DNA of 49,972 bases from JASMHC01 sp964476515 (GCA_964476515.1 CAYZAY010000006.1:1-49972), one strand, 5' to 3'; counted from the first letter of the stretch, positions 32,407-41,732 are shown. Made by a program: numbers and translations. The notes: generated from the sequence alone by a model not told the origin.

Positions 32407-33603
32407 TTAGGCGTCCAGATTTTTGTTAGCGAGATTCGTTGGAAGAATACGCAAAACCTTGGCAGCAACACCAGTGGCGAATATCGCAACAGCAATACCG
32501 CCTACGCCAAGTGCCAATTCATAGAAGCTGGGCGAATAGCTGGCAACTTCACCATCAAAGAAGCTGGACGAAACCTCGTACCCGGGGATGATCTCTAGCG
32601 GATAAGCCTGACCACCGATGATTATCACGTAGAGCTGCGCAAATGCGCCAAGGATCACCAGCAGCGATACAATAACCGCACGAGAGCGTGCGTTTACTGG
32701 CTGCCCACCAAATGCGAGCGCCATAGGCAATAGGCTTCCAAGCGCGATCTGGCCCCACCAGAAGAGCGTGGTGTAGATGCCGCCTTGGGACAGGATGAAA
32801 CGTTCAAAGCCTGTGTGTTCAGCCGCATAAAGGTTGGTCACATGCTGGACGACAGCGAAATAAAGAGATGCCGCTACGAATATACCAAGCAATGTCGTCA
32901 TGCGGGTGATCAGCTCGTCGGCGACATTGCGGCCATCAAGGCGGTAAAGCGCCAGCAGGACGAGAAGAAATACAGCAAGGCCAAGGGCGAATGACATGGC
33001 GATGAACAGCGGCGCCATCAGCGCTGCGTCATAACCCGGGCGCGCGACCAACCACCCGAAGATAGAACCGGTGCCTGTGGTCAGAATAAGTCGCCAGACG
33101 AAGGCGAGCGTACCCGCTGGTCTGGTGAACTTGGGATGTACGCTTCGGTCCATCTGTACCCAAAGGTACAGCGCCACAACGCCCATGAAGCCGGTGTAAA
33201 GCAGGATGTTCCAAGTAAAGATCGACGTGAAATTGAACGTCGTCATCGCGACCAACAGCCGATCCGGACGGCCAAGATCAAGGACAAGAACCAACAGACC
33301 CCCAACAAGAAGCGCAATGGCAAGGATGCCAGACAGGCGTGACAGAGGTTTATAGGCTTTGCGATTAAAGACCGATGCCATGGAGGCCACGTTCAGCGCG
33401 CCAGAAGCTGCCACGATCAGGATAATCGCAAACACATGCGGAAGACCCCAAACAACTTGGTTGTTCATGCCCGTTACAGCGTGCCCGTTGTGTTCCACAT
33501 AAAGAACTGACCAACCGGCTAAAGCGATCAAGCCCGCCATGATCACAGCCACTGTCCAGACCCCCTGCGTGGCCTTGATTTCGCGATAGATCACCCGCTC
33601 CAT
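32407..33603 (-). CDS. dsrP: DsrP, NrfD-type quinone-interacting membrane subunit
   Basis: 398-residue polytopic membrane protein of the NrfD/PsrC family with about ten hydrophobic helices (first at residues 16-34, last at about 355-385). It exchanges electrons with the quinone pool in the DsrMKJOP complex, partnering DsrO and DsrJ. GRPDRLLVAM and FWWGQIALGSLLPM are family marks. AAGGAG stands six bases before the ATG. Ten bases separate it from dsrO upstream. Confidence 0.94.
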   Translation of the reverse strand: MERVIYREIKATQGVWTVAVIMAGLIALAGWSVLYVEHNGHAVTGMNNQVVWGLPHVFAIILIVAASGALNVASMASVFNRKAYKPLSRLSGILAIALLVGGLLVLVLDLGRPDRLLVAMTTFNFTSIFTWNILLYTGFMGVVALYLWVQMDRSVHPKFTRPAGTLAFVWRLILTTGTGSIFGWLVARPGYDAALMAPLFIAMSFALGLAVFLLVLLALYRLDGRNVADELITRMTTLLGIFVAASLYFAVVQHVTNLYAAEHTGFERFILSQGGIYTTLFWWGQIALGSLLPMALAFGGQPVNARSRAVIVSLLVILGAFAQLYVIIIGGQAYPLEIIPGYEVSSSFFDGEVASYSPSFYELALGVGGIAVAIFATGVAAKVLRILPTNLANKNLDA

Positions 33604-33613
33604 GGTTGGCTCC

Positions 33614-34375
33614 TTACAGGTTGGCGTAGCGCACGCCTTGGTTCAGATCCAAGTCGGCACGCAGCGCGGTTGAGGGATATTCAGCGAGCTTTTTGGAAAT
33701 CTCGCTTTTGGGGTCTTTCAGATCGCCAAAGGTCATCGCCCCGTAGCCTGCAGCGTCGCAAGCTTCGACACAGGCTGGGATACCGCCTTGGTCCACGCGG
33801 TGAACGCATAGGGTGCAGCTTTCCACCGTGCCATTCCCACGTGGGGCGTGCGCTTCTTGGTTGTTCACCGGTTCGTGCACGAACGAACGTGCTTTGAATG
33901 GACAGGCCATCATGCAGTAGCGGCAGCCGATACAGGTGTGTTTGTCGACCAGAACGATGCCGTCAACGCGCTTGAAGCTGGCACCGGTGGGGCAAACGTC
34001 AACGCAGGGCGGTTCTTCGCAATGCTGGCACATCATCGGCATCGAGGTTTCATGACCCGTTGCTTTGTTCTTCAATGTAACCTTGCGGATCCACTGGGCG
34101 TTTTGTTCGGGGTCGCCGTGACCTTCCCAACCGTTTTCGTCTTTGCAAGCGGTTACGCAGGCCGTGCAATCCTTGTCACATTTGTTGACGTCGATCAGCA
34201 GACCCCAGCGTTTGCCAGCATCTGCGCCAACCGCCCCCGCAGGTGTGCCACCAAAGGCCATCAGCGTAACCCCCGGGGCAAGCGTCAACGTCACCGCCGA
34301 CGCGCCGCTTTTCAGAAAGTTACGACGAGACGGGCTATCTGGCGCGTCGGGCATGATAATGTCATTCGGGCTCAT
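33614..34375 (-). CDS. dsrO: DsrO, Tat-exported iron-sulfur subunit
   Basis: 253-residue periplasmic ferredoxin-like subunit of DsrMKJOP. The twin-arginine signal SRRNFLKSG (residues 16-24) is followed by a hydrophobic stretch. Cysteine groups for several [4Fe-4S] clusters are clear: CDKDCTACVTACKD, CQHCEEPPCVDVCPTGA, CIGCRYCMMACP and CTLCVHRV. It sits between the triheme cytochrome DsrJ and the membrane subunit DsrP as electron relay. The sequence is close in plan to SoeB at the other end of the locus, both being members of the same family. Confidence 0.95.
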   Translation of the reverse strand: MSPNDIIMPDAPDSPSRRNFLKSGASAVTLTLAPGVTLMAFGGTPAGAVGADAGKRWGLLIDVNKCDKDCTACVTACKDENGWEGHGDPEQNAQWIRKVTLKNKATGHETSMPMMCQHCEEPPCVDVCPTGASFKRVDGIVLVDKHTCIGCRYCMMACPFKARSFVHEPVNNQEAHAPRGNGTVESCTLCVHRVDQGGIPACVEACDAAGYGAMTFGDLKDPKSEISKKLAEYPSTALRADLDLNQGVRYANL

Positions 34376-34384
34376 GCGTCTTCC

Positions 34385-34864
34385 TTACTGATCTGTTGCT
34401 TCAAGAGCGGCGATGTAGAGCTCGACCTGCGCCAATTCAGACGGTTTGGTCAGGTCCAGTAGGCGGGTGTGCAGTGGCGAAGGTTCTTCGAACCCCTCGG
34501 GGGTAGAGCGGTGGCACATGAAGCAGTCGACTTTTACCGCGACATAGTCATGGCAGGTCCGGCAGAAGTGGCGTTCATCGTCATAGGTGACAGGATCGCC
34601 AGTGCCTTCGTCTTTGACAGCGTGGCAATCGAAGCATTCTTTCAGACTGGCATCGATTTCACGTTCGCCGTCGCGAAGCGTCGCGTCGCGATCATGCTTC
34701 ATCAGCTCCATATGGAACTTGCGCATGTACGCGTCGCCCTCGGGGTGGGGCTCGCCTGTGGCTTCTGGCATCGTAGGACCATAGGGCCAGCTGCCATCTT
34801 GCGCCTCGGCAGGGAGAACCGAGACCGCAAAAAGAAGACTGACGATTGCCAGAAGTTGCTTCAT
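34385..34864 (-). CDS. dsrJ: DsrJ, periplasmic triheme cytochrome c
   Basis: 159 residues from the ATG at 34864, five bases after the dsrL stop. Signal peptide residues 1-21 (cut after AEA). Three heme c sites: CFDCH (77-81), CRTCH (101-105) and CFMCH (114-118). DsrJ of A. vinosum is known for one unusual heme with His/Cys ligation; candidate free cysteines are not obvious here outside the heme motifs, though this depends on alignment. Part of DsrMKJOP. Confidence 0.93.
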   Translation of the reverse strand: MKQLLAIVSLLFAVSVLPAEAQDGSWPYGPTMPEATGEPHPEGDAYMRKFHMELMKHDRDATLRDGEREIDASLKECFDCHAVKDEGTGDPVTYDDERHFCRTCHDYVAVKVDCFMCHRSTPEGFEEPSPLHTRLLDLTKPSELAQVELYIAALEATDQ

Positions 34865-34869
34865 GCCGC

Positions 34870-36822
34870 TTATTCCCCCAGACCCATTTTGATGTAACCG
34901 GTTGGGCAGACATCTGCACAGATGTGGCACCCGATACAACGTGTGTAGTCCGTTTCTACGTAACGCCCCACGGTGCGGTCAGCCTTTTTTACGCGATGGA
35001 CGGCATCCTGTGGACAGTAGATCACGCAGTTATCGCATTCAAAGCACATGCCGCAGGACATGCAGCGTTCGCCTTCTTTCTGGGCTTGTTCTTCGGTGAA
35101 ACCGATAATGCGTTCTTCGAAGTTTCCAAGAACGTCGTCGCCTTCAATATGAACCTCATCACGCTGTTCACGGGCGACAAAGTTGAAGTGGCCTTTGAAC
35201 AGTTCGTTGTGCGGGATGATCTGACCAGATGAGCGGTCTTCAAAGTTGTGGATCGCGAAGTTCGCAGAGTTCGTTCCACGGGTTTGCCCGTGATCATAGT
35301 TTTCGGGTGTTTTGCCGCGCTGGTTTAGCTCATCCAAAAGGTTGAAGTGATGCACATCGACCTTGGGACGCTTTTTCTGGATTTCGCCATCATCGAGGAA
35401 GTCTGAAATTGACTCCGCCGCGATACGACCGTGGCCAATTGCAGTGGTCAGAAGGTGAGGACGCACAATGTCGCCACCGGCGAAGTGTTTGTCTTGGTCC
35501 TTCACCTGATAGCTACCGGTGATGTCGATAAAGCCTTTGCCACTATCAAGCGCCTCGACGCCGGTCATGTCACCCATCTGACCAATGGCAGAGATGATGA
35601 TGTCGGCCTCGATCTCGAATTCGGTGCCTTCTACGGCTTCGGGGATGTTGCCCTTCATAACGCATTCACACATCCGCAGTCCGCGGGCCATGCCGTTGTC
35701 GTCCAACAGCACTTCAAGAGGCATCACACTGCCTTTGATGTCCACACCTTCGCGTTTTGCGTCTTCGCGTTCATGCTCGGCGGCTGTCATTTGTTCGATA
35801 GGGAACAGTGACGTCAGCGTCGCTTGCATACCTTCGCGGCTTAGGCTGGTGGCCACGTCGTGGCTGGTGAAGTCCACGATAGAACCGTCATTGCGTTCAG
35901 GCAGGTAATCGCTGGTGATATGACCCAAGCGTCGAGCAACAGAGGCAACGTCGATCGAGGTGTCACCACCGCCAACAACGATAACTTTGCTTGCTGTGCC
36001 CAGCACGTAGCCTTGGTTAAACGCGTCGAGGAATTCGATGCCATTGATGCAGTTCTCAGTGCCTTCCCATCCTGGAACCGGCAGAGGGCGACCGTTTTGC
36101 GCGCCCATGGCCCAGAAGATAGCGTCAAACGCGCCTTCTAGCTCGTCCACGGTGACGTCTGTACCGATGCGGGTGCTAAGGCGTACATCAACCCCCATGT
36201 CCGTGATACGGCCAATCTCGCTGTCCAACATGGACCGAGGCGTCCGGTAGCCCGGGATGCCGTAGCGCATCATTCCGCCAAGTTTGTCGTGGGCTTCGAA
36301 CAAGGTGACAGAATGCCCGTCAAGGCGAAGGAAGTACGCAGCCGACAGGCCAGCGGGACCACCGCCGATCACAGCGATCTTCTTGCTGGTGTCTGTGCCC
36401 GCTTCGGCCATCTTGATGCCGTTTGCATTGGCCCAGTCGCCAACATATTGCTCGACCCCGTTAATGCCGACGTATTCGTCGACCTCATTACGGTTACAGC
36501 CAGCTTCACAAGGGGCAGGGCAAACGCGGCCCATAGTGGCGGGAAACGGGTTGGCCGAAACCATGCGTTGAAAGGCATATTCCTGCCACGGCATTTCAGC
36601 GTCGGTCGGCTTGTCCATGCCACGCGCAATCGCCAGCCAGCCACGGATTTCGTGGCCAGATGGGCAAGATCCCTGACATGGAGGAGTTTTATGGATGTAT
36701 GTCGGGCATTTATACGACTTGTCCTGAGTGAAGATTTTCTCTTCCAGATCATAATCGTCCGAGGTTTCGCCCTCTTCAAAACGACGGAACGTCGGCTGGT
36801 TTTTTGAGCTCATATCATTCAT
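34870..36822 (-). CDS. dsrL: DsrL, NAD(P)H:acceptor oxidoreductase of the rDsr pathway
   Basis: 650-residue flavin and iron-sulfur protein that takes electrons from DsrAB during sulfur oxidation and reduces NAD+. From ATG 36822, with GGAGGA eight bases upstream; the start overlaps the dsrK end by eight bases. An N-terminal cysteine-rich helical part (CPAPCEAGC), the FAD motif IGGGPAGLSAAYFLRLDGH (about residue 150), the NAD(P) motif VGGGDTSIDVASVARRLG, and a C-terminal ferredoxin with two [4Fe-4S] clusters (CMSCGMCFECDNCVIYCP; CIGCHICADVCP). The ferredoxin tail fits the DsrL-1 class of sulfur oxidisers. Its presence is a main marker of the oxidative direction. Confidence 0.96.
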   Translation of the reverse strand: MNDMSSKNQPTFRRFEEGETSDDYDLEEKIFTQDKSYKCPTYIHKTPPCQGSCPSGHEIRGWLAIARGMDKPTDAEMPWQEYAFQRMVSANPFPATMGRVCPAPCEAGCNRNEVDEYVGINGVEQYVGDWANANGIKMAEAGTDTSKKIAVIGGGPAGLSAAYFLRLDGHSVTLFEAHDKLGGMMRYGIPGYRTPRSMLDSEIGRITDMGVDVRLSTRIGTDVTVDELEGAFDAIFWAMGAQNGRPLPVPGWEGTENCINGIEFLDAFNQGYVLGTASKVIVVGGGDTSIDVASVARRLGHITSDYLPERNDGSIVDFTSHDVATSLSREGMQATLTSLFPIEQMTAAEHEREDAKREGVDIKGSVMPLEVLLDDNGMARGLRMCECVMKGNIPEAVEGTEFEIEADIIISAIGQMGDMTGVEALDSGKGFIDITGSYQVKDQDKHFAGGDIVRPHLLTTAIGHGRIAAESISDFLDDGEIQKKRPKVDVHHFNLLDELNQRGKTPENYDHGQTRGTNSANFAIHNFEDRSSGQIIPHNELFKGHFNFVAREQRDEVHIEGDDVLGNFEERIIGFTEEQAQKEGERCMSCGMCFECDNCVIYCPQDAVHRVKKADRTVGRYVETDYTRCIGCHICADVCPTGYIKMGLGE

Positions 36823-38359
36823 TTGAGGTCTCCTCCTCGGGGCCTGTATCCGCGTCGTCTTCATCGTCCTGACCAGTCAGAATGATAGCATTCGAGACCA
36901 ACTGGTGTACGGAGACAATGCTGTCCATGTCGTAGCCAAACTTGGGCATTACTTTTGAAAATTGGGTTTTGCAGATCGCGCAAATAGCGGCCATGTGGGT
37001 CACGCCGTGTTCTTCGGTGACGTCCTGTAGCGCGGTCATACGCGGGCTGGACCCTTTGATCCGCAGGTCCATGAGATCATCGGTCAAGAGACCGCCACCG
37101 CCACCACAGCAAAGCGTGCTTTCCTTGATCGTATCCGGATCCATGTCGAAATAGTTGTTGCACACGGCCTTAATGACATTGCGCGGGATTTCAAACTGTC
37201 CACCGGGCATGTCACCCATCCGGCTGGCACGCGCAACGTTGCAGCTATCGTGATAGGTCAGTCGGATATGGTCATTCTGGCTCTTGTCGAACTTCAGATT
37301 ACCTTGTTGGATTTCATTCCAGGTGAATTCAAGGATGTGCTGCGGGATCGGATAATTCTGATCAAGAAAATCAAACGGACCCGCCAGAGTATTAAGGAAA
37401 CTGTAAGCCACCCGCCACGCATGGCCGCATTCGCCAAAAACAATGCGTTTCACACCGAGATCTTCGGCTGCCTTGCGGATACGCAGGCTGATTTCTCGCA
37501 TGTTTTCATATGAACCGATGAACAGTCCGAAATTCGCCGCCTCGGAGGCGTAGGAACTAATCGTCCAGCTTACACCGGCTTCATGAAAGACTTTCGCGTA
37601 TCCCAATAGCCCGTCGATATGCGGTTCAGCAAAGAAATCTGCTGACGGTGTTATCAACAGAATATCCGCGCCTTTTTCGTCCAGAGGAATGCGAACAGAG
37701 ACGCCTGTTTCGTCTTCGATGTCTTCTTCAAGGTCTTCAAGGGTCGCCCGCAATGCTTTGGGGTTTAGACCAAGGTTATTGCCGACCTCTTTGACCTTGC
37801 CAATGATTTCGTTGCTGTACTTCTGGCCCATACCAACACTATCCATGATCTCGCGTGCGGCCATGGTGATTTCAGCGGTGTCGATTCCATAGGGGCAAAA
37901 GACCGAACAGCGGCGGCATTCAGAGCATTGGTGGTAGTAGCTGTACCATTCGTCGAGAACTTCCTCGGTCAAATCACGCGCGCCGACAAGCCACGGGAAG
38001 TATTTGCCCGCGAAGGTGAAGTAGCGGCGATAAACCGAGCGCAACAAGTCCTGACGTGCGACGGGCATGTTCTTGGGATCGCCCGTGCCGAGGAAGTAGT
38101 GACACTTGTCGGTGCAGGCACCGCATTTCACGCAGGTATCAAGATAGACTTGGAAAGCGCGGTTCTTTTCGCCCAGCTCTTCCATCTTGGCGAGTGCTTT
38201 TTCTTTCCAATCTGGCAAAAGTTCGCCCGGGAAGCCGACTTTTTCCTGATGTTCAGGCTTTGCTACAAAAGGCTTTAAACCTTCCATCGAGCCTGGTTTC
38301 AGGCACGGCACGTCTAGCGCGTGCTGCATTTTGCGGAAATCTTCTGCGCCGTCAGCCAT
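36815..38359 (-). CDS. dsrK: DsrK, HdrD-like catalytic iron-sulfur subunit
   Basis: 514-residue cytoplasmic subunit of DsrMKJOP, thought to act on the DsrC disulfide/trisulfide. Two [4Fe-4S] sites in the N-terminal part (CVKCGACTDKCH; CSECRRCSVFCP) and two CCG-type cysteine-rich domains of the HdrD family in the C-terminal part: one around YHDSCNVARAS...LCCGGGGGLL (non-cubane cluster site) and an ECGHAWR region. The stop is overlapped by the dsrL start. Acidic C-terminal tail. Confidence 0.96.
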   Translation of the reverse strand: MADGAEDFRKMQHALDVPCLKPGSMEGLKPFVAKPEHQEKVGFPGELLPDWKEKALAKMEELGEKNRAFQVYLDTCVKCGACTDKCHYFLGTGDPKNMPVARQDLLRSVYRRYFTFAGKYFPWLVGARDLTEEVLDEWYSYYHQCSECRRCSVFCPYGIDTAEITMAAREIMDSVGMGQKYSNEIIGKVKEVGNNLGLNPKALRATLEDLEEDIEDETGVSVRIPLDEKGADILLITPSADFFAEPHIDGLLGYAKVFHEAGVSWTISSYASEAANFGLFIGSYENMREISLRIRKAAEDLGVKRIVFGECGHAWRVAYSFLNTLAGPFDFLDQNYPIPQHILEFTWNEIQQGNLKFDKSQNDHIRLTYHDSCNVARASRMGDMPGGQFEIPRNVIKAVCNNYFDMDPDTIKESTLCCGGGGGLLTDDLMDLRIKGSSPRMTALQDVTEEHGVTHMAAICAICKTQFSKVMPKFGYDMDSIVSVHQLVSNAIILTGQDDEDDADTGPEEETSNE

Positions 38360-38362
38360 GGA

Positions 38363-39085
38363 TTACTTCTCCAGTTCTGCCGCCCAAGGGGCGAGGTGGC
38401 GCTTTTCGCGCGGGTTGTCGACTTGGTTACGGGTCGGGCTGAAGAATACGCCGGGGGCGTGCATCAGTTTGGAAATCGGGAAGATAATCATCAGGGTGAT
38501 CACCATGCCCAGATGCGCCATAAGCACCGGATCTGCGGGAAGATACCCGATATGAAACCGCGACAGGCCAAGAATAAAGGATTTCACCGCCACTATGTCT
38601 GCGTGGGTTACGAACCGCATCATCGCGCCACTTGCGCCGATACCGATAAGCAAAAGCAGCATCAGGACGTCAGAAGGCGATGTGATGTAGCGAATACGTT
38701 CGACCGCGAAGCGGCGGAACAACAGGCCGCCAAGACCGATCAAGAAGGTGAAAGACGCATAAGTACCAGCGAACTGAACCGCTTCGATCCACCAGTAGCT
38801 TTCGAAAATGAAGTAGCGCATGTGGCGGGCAAGGATTAGCCATAGCGACATGTGCATCATCCAACCAAACAGCCAAATCCACTTGTTGGATTTATAGAGG
38901 CTCTGGAAGAACAGAACTTCGCGCACCATGCGCCAAAACACGCCCCAACCAGTTGTCGGGGCGGGCGTTGTCGGGATCTTCAAAGGGGCCGGCGTCCGCG
39001 CGTATCTGCGAATTCTCATAACCAATCCCGCCACCAGAATTACGGTCGCGATGTAGAAAAGAATTGCGTAAATAGTTCCGAGCAC
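38363..39085 (-). CDS. dsrM: DsrM, NarI-type diheme b membrane subunit
   Basis: 240 residues, five membrane helices of the NarI family, passing electrons between quinone and DsrK. Heme-ligating histidines are likely in WMMHMSLW / ARHMRYF and in MAHLGMVI / KLMHAPGVFF. It starts at GTG 39085, fixed by GGAGGAG five bases upstream; there is no closer ATG. Shorter than the 330-residue DsrM of some organisms, as in other sulfur oxidisers of this type. Three bases separate it from dsrK. A hairpin lies between it and dsrC. Confidence 0.93.
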   Translation of the reverse strand: MLGTIYAILFYIATVILVAGLVMRIRRYARTPAPLKIPTTPAPTTGWGVFWRMVREVLFFQSLYKSNKWIWLFGWMMHMSLWLILARHMRYFIFESYWWIEAVQFAGTYASFTFLIGLGGLLFRRFAVERIRYITSPSDVLMLLLLIGIGASGAMMRFVTHADIVAVKSFILGLSRFHIGYLPADPVLMAHLGMVITLMIIFPISKLMHAPGVFFSPTRNQVDNPREKRHLAPWAAELEK

Positions 39086-39107
39086 GCGGACTCCTCCTGT
39101 AGTATTT

Positions 39108-39132
39108 GCCCTTGTTCTTTAAAAATAAGGGC
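39108..39132 (-). promoter_or_regulatory. intercistronic hairpin between dsrC and dsrM
   Basis: GCCCTT/AAGGGC arms (39108-39113 with 39127-39132), extended by two A-T pairs after one mismatch, around a U/A-rich loop. There is no T run after it on the minus strand, so it looks like an mRNA stabiliser or processing site that could raise dsrC over the downstream genes. Confidence 0.45.
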
Positions 39133-39140
39133 TTAGCGTT

Positions 39141-39473
39141 TTATACGCAGCCAGTTGGCTTTGGCAGGCCAGCAATTTTACATGCTTGTTTCGCAGGTCC
39201 GTATGGGAACAGCTCGTACATGTATTTGTTGTTGCCAATATCTGGGCCCATCGACTTTTTGATCGCTTTGATCAGAACGCGAACCGCAGGGGCGATTTGG
39301 TATTCTTCGTAGTATTCACGAAGGAAATTCACGACAGCCCAGTGCTCTTCGTTCATGTCGATCTCTTCAACCGCTGCGATTACGTCGGCCAGCTCTTTTG
39401 TCCATTCTGATAGATTGGTGATGTAGCCTTCTTCATCATGTTCAATGGTCGTGCCGTTTACGTCATATGCCAT
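39141..39473 (-). CDS. dsrC: DsrC, sulfur carrier / DsrAB substrate protein
   Basis: 110-residue carrier whose cysteine persulfide is the substrate of DsrAB. Both redox cysteines of a true DsrC are present: Cys98 and the penultimate Cys109 in ACKIAGLPKPTGCV, ten residues apart. This distinguishes it from TusE and from RspA-like relatives lacking one or both. AAGGAAG precedes the ATG. In the operon it follows dsrH by 41 bases and is separated from dsrM by 55 bases holding a hairpin. Confidence 0.97.
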   Translation of the reverse strand: MAYDVNGTTIEHDEEGYITNLSEWTKELADVIAAVEEIDMNEEHWAVVNFLREYYEEYQIAPAVRVLIKAIKKSMGPDIGNNKYMYELFPYGPAKQACKIAGLPKPTGCV

Positions 39474-39514
39474 TTTGATCTTCCTTAGTTAGTGCCCAAA
39501 TGGGGCGAATTTGT

Positions 39515-39823
39515 TTAGAGCCAGGATTGGGTGCGATCGTGATCAGCCACAAGCGTGACAAAACCAGCGTAATCTACGCCTTTGATTTCACCCAAAAGCT
39601 TGTCTGCTGATAATCCACGTGCATCCGCATCTGGCGACATGACGTAGATCATAACACTTCCGGTTTTTTCTTTCACCAGCTCTGACATTCCAGAGCTTGC
39701 CAGAGCGCCATAAACCCCATCTTCGATCATCAGGACGGCGTCGCCATCCTTGCAATGGTTCAGGCAGCTCATTAGCGCCTGGGTCGCGAAGGGAGATTTG
39801 TTAACTGTATGTAATGTAGACAT
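39515..39823 (-). CDS. dsrH: DsrH (TusB-like), sulfurtransferase subunit
   Basis: 102-residue subunit of the DsrE2F2H2 hexamer that relays sulfur to DsrC. Cys20 in ALMSCLNHC corresponds to the conserved DsrH cysteine; Cys24 is extra. VLMIEDGVYGAL is the typical core. Ten bases separate it from dsrF. Confidence 0.93.
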   Translation of the reverse strand: MSTLHTVNKSPFATQALMSCLNHCKDGDAVLMIEDGVYGALASSGMSELVKEKTGSVMIYVMSPDADARGLSADKLLGEIKGVDYAGFVTLVADHDRTQSWL

Positions 39824-39833
39824 AATCTTCCCC

Positions 39834-40241
39834 TTAGAAACTCAGAACAACGTCTTGATCAGCCATCACGTCGGCCATTTCAGCCCGCGACACAAGACGA
39901 ATTGACGGCTTTTCTTCCCAGTCGTCATCTTCGTCTTCGTACATGATGTTTTGCAGATCATCTGTGGTCAGGCCACGCTCTTCTAGGCTTTCTTTTTCCA
40001 CATAGAGCTTGGTGACTTCGTAGTCGCCCAATGCGCGGAAAGTAGGGGAGAAGTTCTTGATGCCAATCCCGTCAGTGTTCTGGCCCTTGGTCAACTGGAA
40101 TACACCGTCGTCAAGGAAAGCGAGCGATACGTCTTGTTCAAACGCCGCGCCGATCAGCACAACTTCGAGCGATTCAAGTGCGTAAATCGTGCCGTAAGGC
40201 GCCTTGCGATTCACGTAGAGGAATTTCTTTGTTTCACTCAT
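39834..40241 (-). CDS. dsrF: DsrF (TusC-like), structural subunit of DsrEFH
   Basis: 135 residues. The core YVNRKAPYGTIYALESLEVVLIGAAF followed by VSLAFLDDGVFQL is diagnostic for DsrF/TusC. No cysteine is present at all, consistent with a structural role. Its start is three bases after dsrE, with the ribosome site GGGGA inside the end of dsrE. An acidic stretch (YEDEDDDWEE) lies near the C-terminus. Confidence 0.93.
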   Translation of the reverse strand: MSETKKFLYVNRKAPYGTIYALESLEVVLIGAAFEQDVSLAFLDDGVFQLTKGQNTDGIGIKNFSPTFRALGDYEVTKLYVEKESLEERGLTTDDLQNIMYEDEDDDWEEKPSIRLVSRAEMADVMADQDVVLSF

Positions 40242-40244
40242 GAC

Positions 40245-40637
40245 TTAATCCCCAAACGTGACCAGACGGTCGGTCTGAATGCCCATTTCAATCAACTGAC
40301 CGAGACCGGATATCCGGAAACCGTCTGCGATATTGTTGGCGTCTTTGCCCTGACGGTTGGCTTCGTTTTCATCCAGCAAACCGCGACGCTGAGCGGCCGC
40401 AATGCAAACCACCAGATCAATCCCGTGATCCTTGGCCAACGCTGTCCAGTTGTTCTGGATGTGGCGTTCATCCTGCGGTGGGATGGTCAGACGGGACGAG
40501 ACATTCACCCCGTCGTGATAGAAAAACACACGAGGAACCTCATGCCCGCCATCCAGTGCGGCTTTGACAAAGTGATAGGCCGTATCCGCCGCTTGGTGCG
40601 TATAGGGGCCTTCACTGACAACTACTCCGAATTTCAA
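40245..40637 (-). CDS. dsrE: DsrE (TusD-like), sulfur-accepting subunit of DsrEFH
   Basis: 130 residues. The active-site cysteine is Cys78 in DLVVCIAAAQRRGLLDE, the same number as in A. vinosum DsrE. It receives sulfur from TusA and passes it to DsrC. The start codon is TTG at 40637: MKFGVVVSEGPYTHQAA matches the family N-terminus, GGAG stands eight bases upstream, and no ATG is available nearby. It follows dsrB by 12 bases. Confidence 0.94.
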   Translation of the reverse strand: MKFGVVVSEGPYTHQAADTAYHFVKAALDGGHEVPRVFFYHDGVNVSSRLTIPPQDERHIQNNWTALAKDHGIDLVVCIAAAQRRGLLDENEANRQGKDANNIADGFRISGLGQLIEMGIQTDRLVTFGD

Positions 40638-40649
40638 CGTTCAGTCTCC

Positions 40650-41732
40650 TTAGAAGTGCACATGCGCTGACATGTTCATGGTCTTGCGCGCGCCGGTCCA
40701 GGTATCCAGATGGTGCTTGGTGAAGGCCAGATCAGTCATTTCAAAGAAGCGCTTCCAACCGATACGGTCGATCCATTCGCCCATACGCTCCCAGTGTTTT
40801 GCATCGTCCTTGTAGGCTTCGATGATGCGGCGCACGACGTCTTTGACTTCGGGCCAATGGGGGGCGTTGTTGGGAAGGTTCGCCACAGCGAGCTTATGGA
40901 ACGTCGGCTTTGAACGTGCGTTCGAGTGTTTGCCGCCAACCCAGACAGCGATCTTGGTGCTGTCGTCGCCGTTGATCTGCATAGGTGGGCAGGGAGGGTA
41001 GCACGCACCGCAGCAGACGCATTTCTTTTCGTCCACCTCAAGGCTTGGCTTTCCGTTCACCATTGCCGGACGGATCGCAGCAACTGGGCAACGTGCCACA
41101 ACAGCAGGGCGTTCACAGACGTTGGCAACCAGATCGTGGTTGATCTTAGGTGGCTTGGTATATTGTACGTTCACCGCGATATCACCTTGGCCGCCGCAGT
41201 TGATCTGGCAGCAAGAGGTGGTGATGCGCACACGGTTCGGCATCTTCTCTTGCACAAACTCGGCATGAAGCATGTCCATCATCCCTTTCACGACGCCAGA
41301 CGCATCGGTCCCGGGAATATCGCAGTGCAACCAACCCTGAGTGTGTGAAATCATCGAAACCGAAGCGCCGGTGCCGCCCACGGGGAAACCTTCGCGGTCA
41401 AGTTCGTCGATCAGCGGGGCAACTTTGCCCTGATCCGCCACCAAAAACTCGATATTTGAGCGGGTGGTAAAACGGACGTGACCGTCAGCAAAACGATCAC
41501 CAATTTCACAAAGCTTGCGAATGGTGAACACATCCATCTGACGCTGAGTACCAGCGCGGATGGTGTAAATGGTATCGCCAGACTTAGAAACGTGACGCAG
41601 AACACCGGGGCGAGGGCGGTCATGCCAATCCCAGTTGCCGTAGTTCGATTTCATTACCGGGTGCATGTACTGGAACGGATCCGGTACACCTACTTCGTCC
41701 GGCATTCTTGGCTTTTGAGCTTCGTCTTTCAT
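40650..41732 (-). CDS. dsrB: dissimilatory sulfite reductase beta subunit, oxidative type
   Basis: 360-residue subunit of the siroheme enzyme that oxidises DsrC-bound sulfur to sulfite. The siroheme/[4Fe-4S] cysteine region TTSCCQINCGGQGDIAV and the ferredoxin insert CVCCGACYPPCPPM are intact, as is RFTTRSNIEFLV. GGGAG lies eight bases before the ATG. It is 24 bases downstream of dsrA. The oxidative direction is inferred from the operon (dsrEFH, dsrL), since sequence alone needs a tree. Confidence 0.97.
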   Translation of the reverse strand: MKDEAQKPRMPDEVGVPDPFQYMHPVMKSNYGNWDWHDRPRPGVLRHVSKSGDTIYTIRAGTQRQMDVFTIRKLCEIGDRFADGHVRFTTRSNIEFLVADQGKVAPLIDELDREGFPVGGTGASVSMISHTQGWLHCDIPGTDASGVVKGMMDMLHAEFVQEKMPNRVRITTSCCQINCGGQGDIAVNVQYTKPPKINHDLVANVCERPAVVARCPVAAIRPAMVNGKPSLEVDEKKCVCCGACYPPCPPMQINGDDSTKIAVWVGGKHSNARSKPTFHKLAVANLPNNAPHWPEVKDVVRRIIEAYKDDAKHWERMGEWIDRIGWKRFFEMTDLAFTKHHLDTWTGARKTMNMSAHVHF

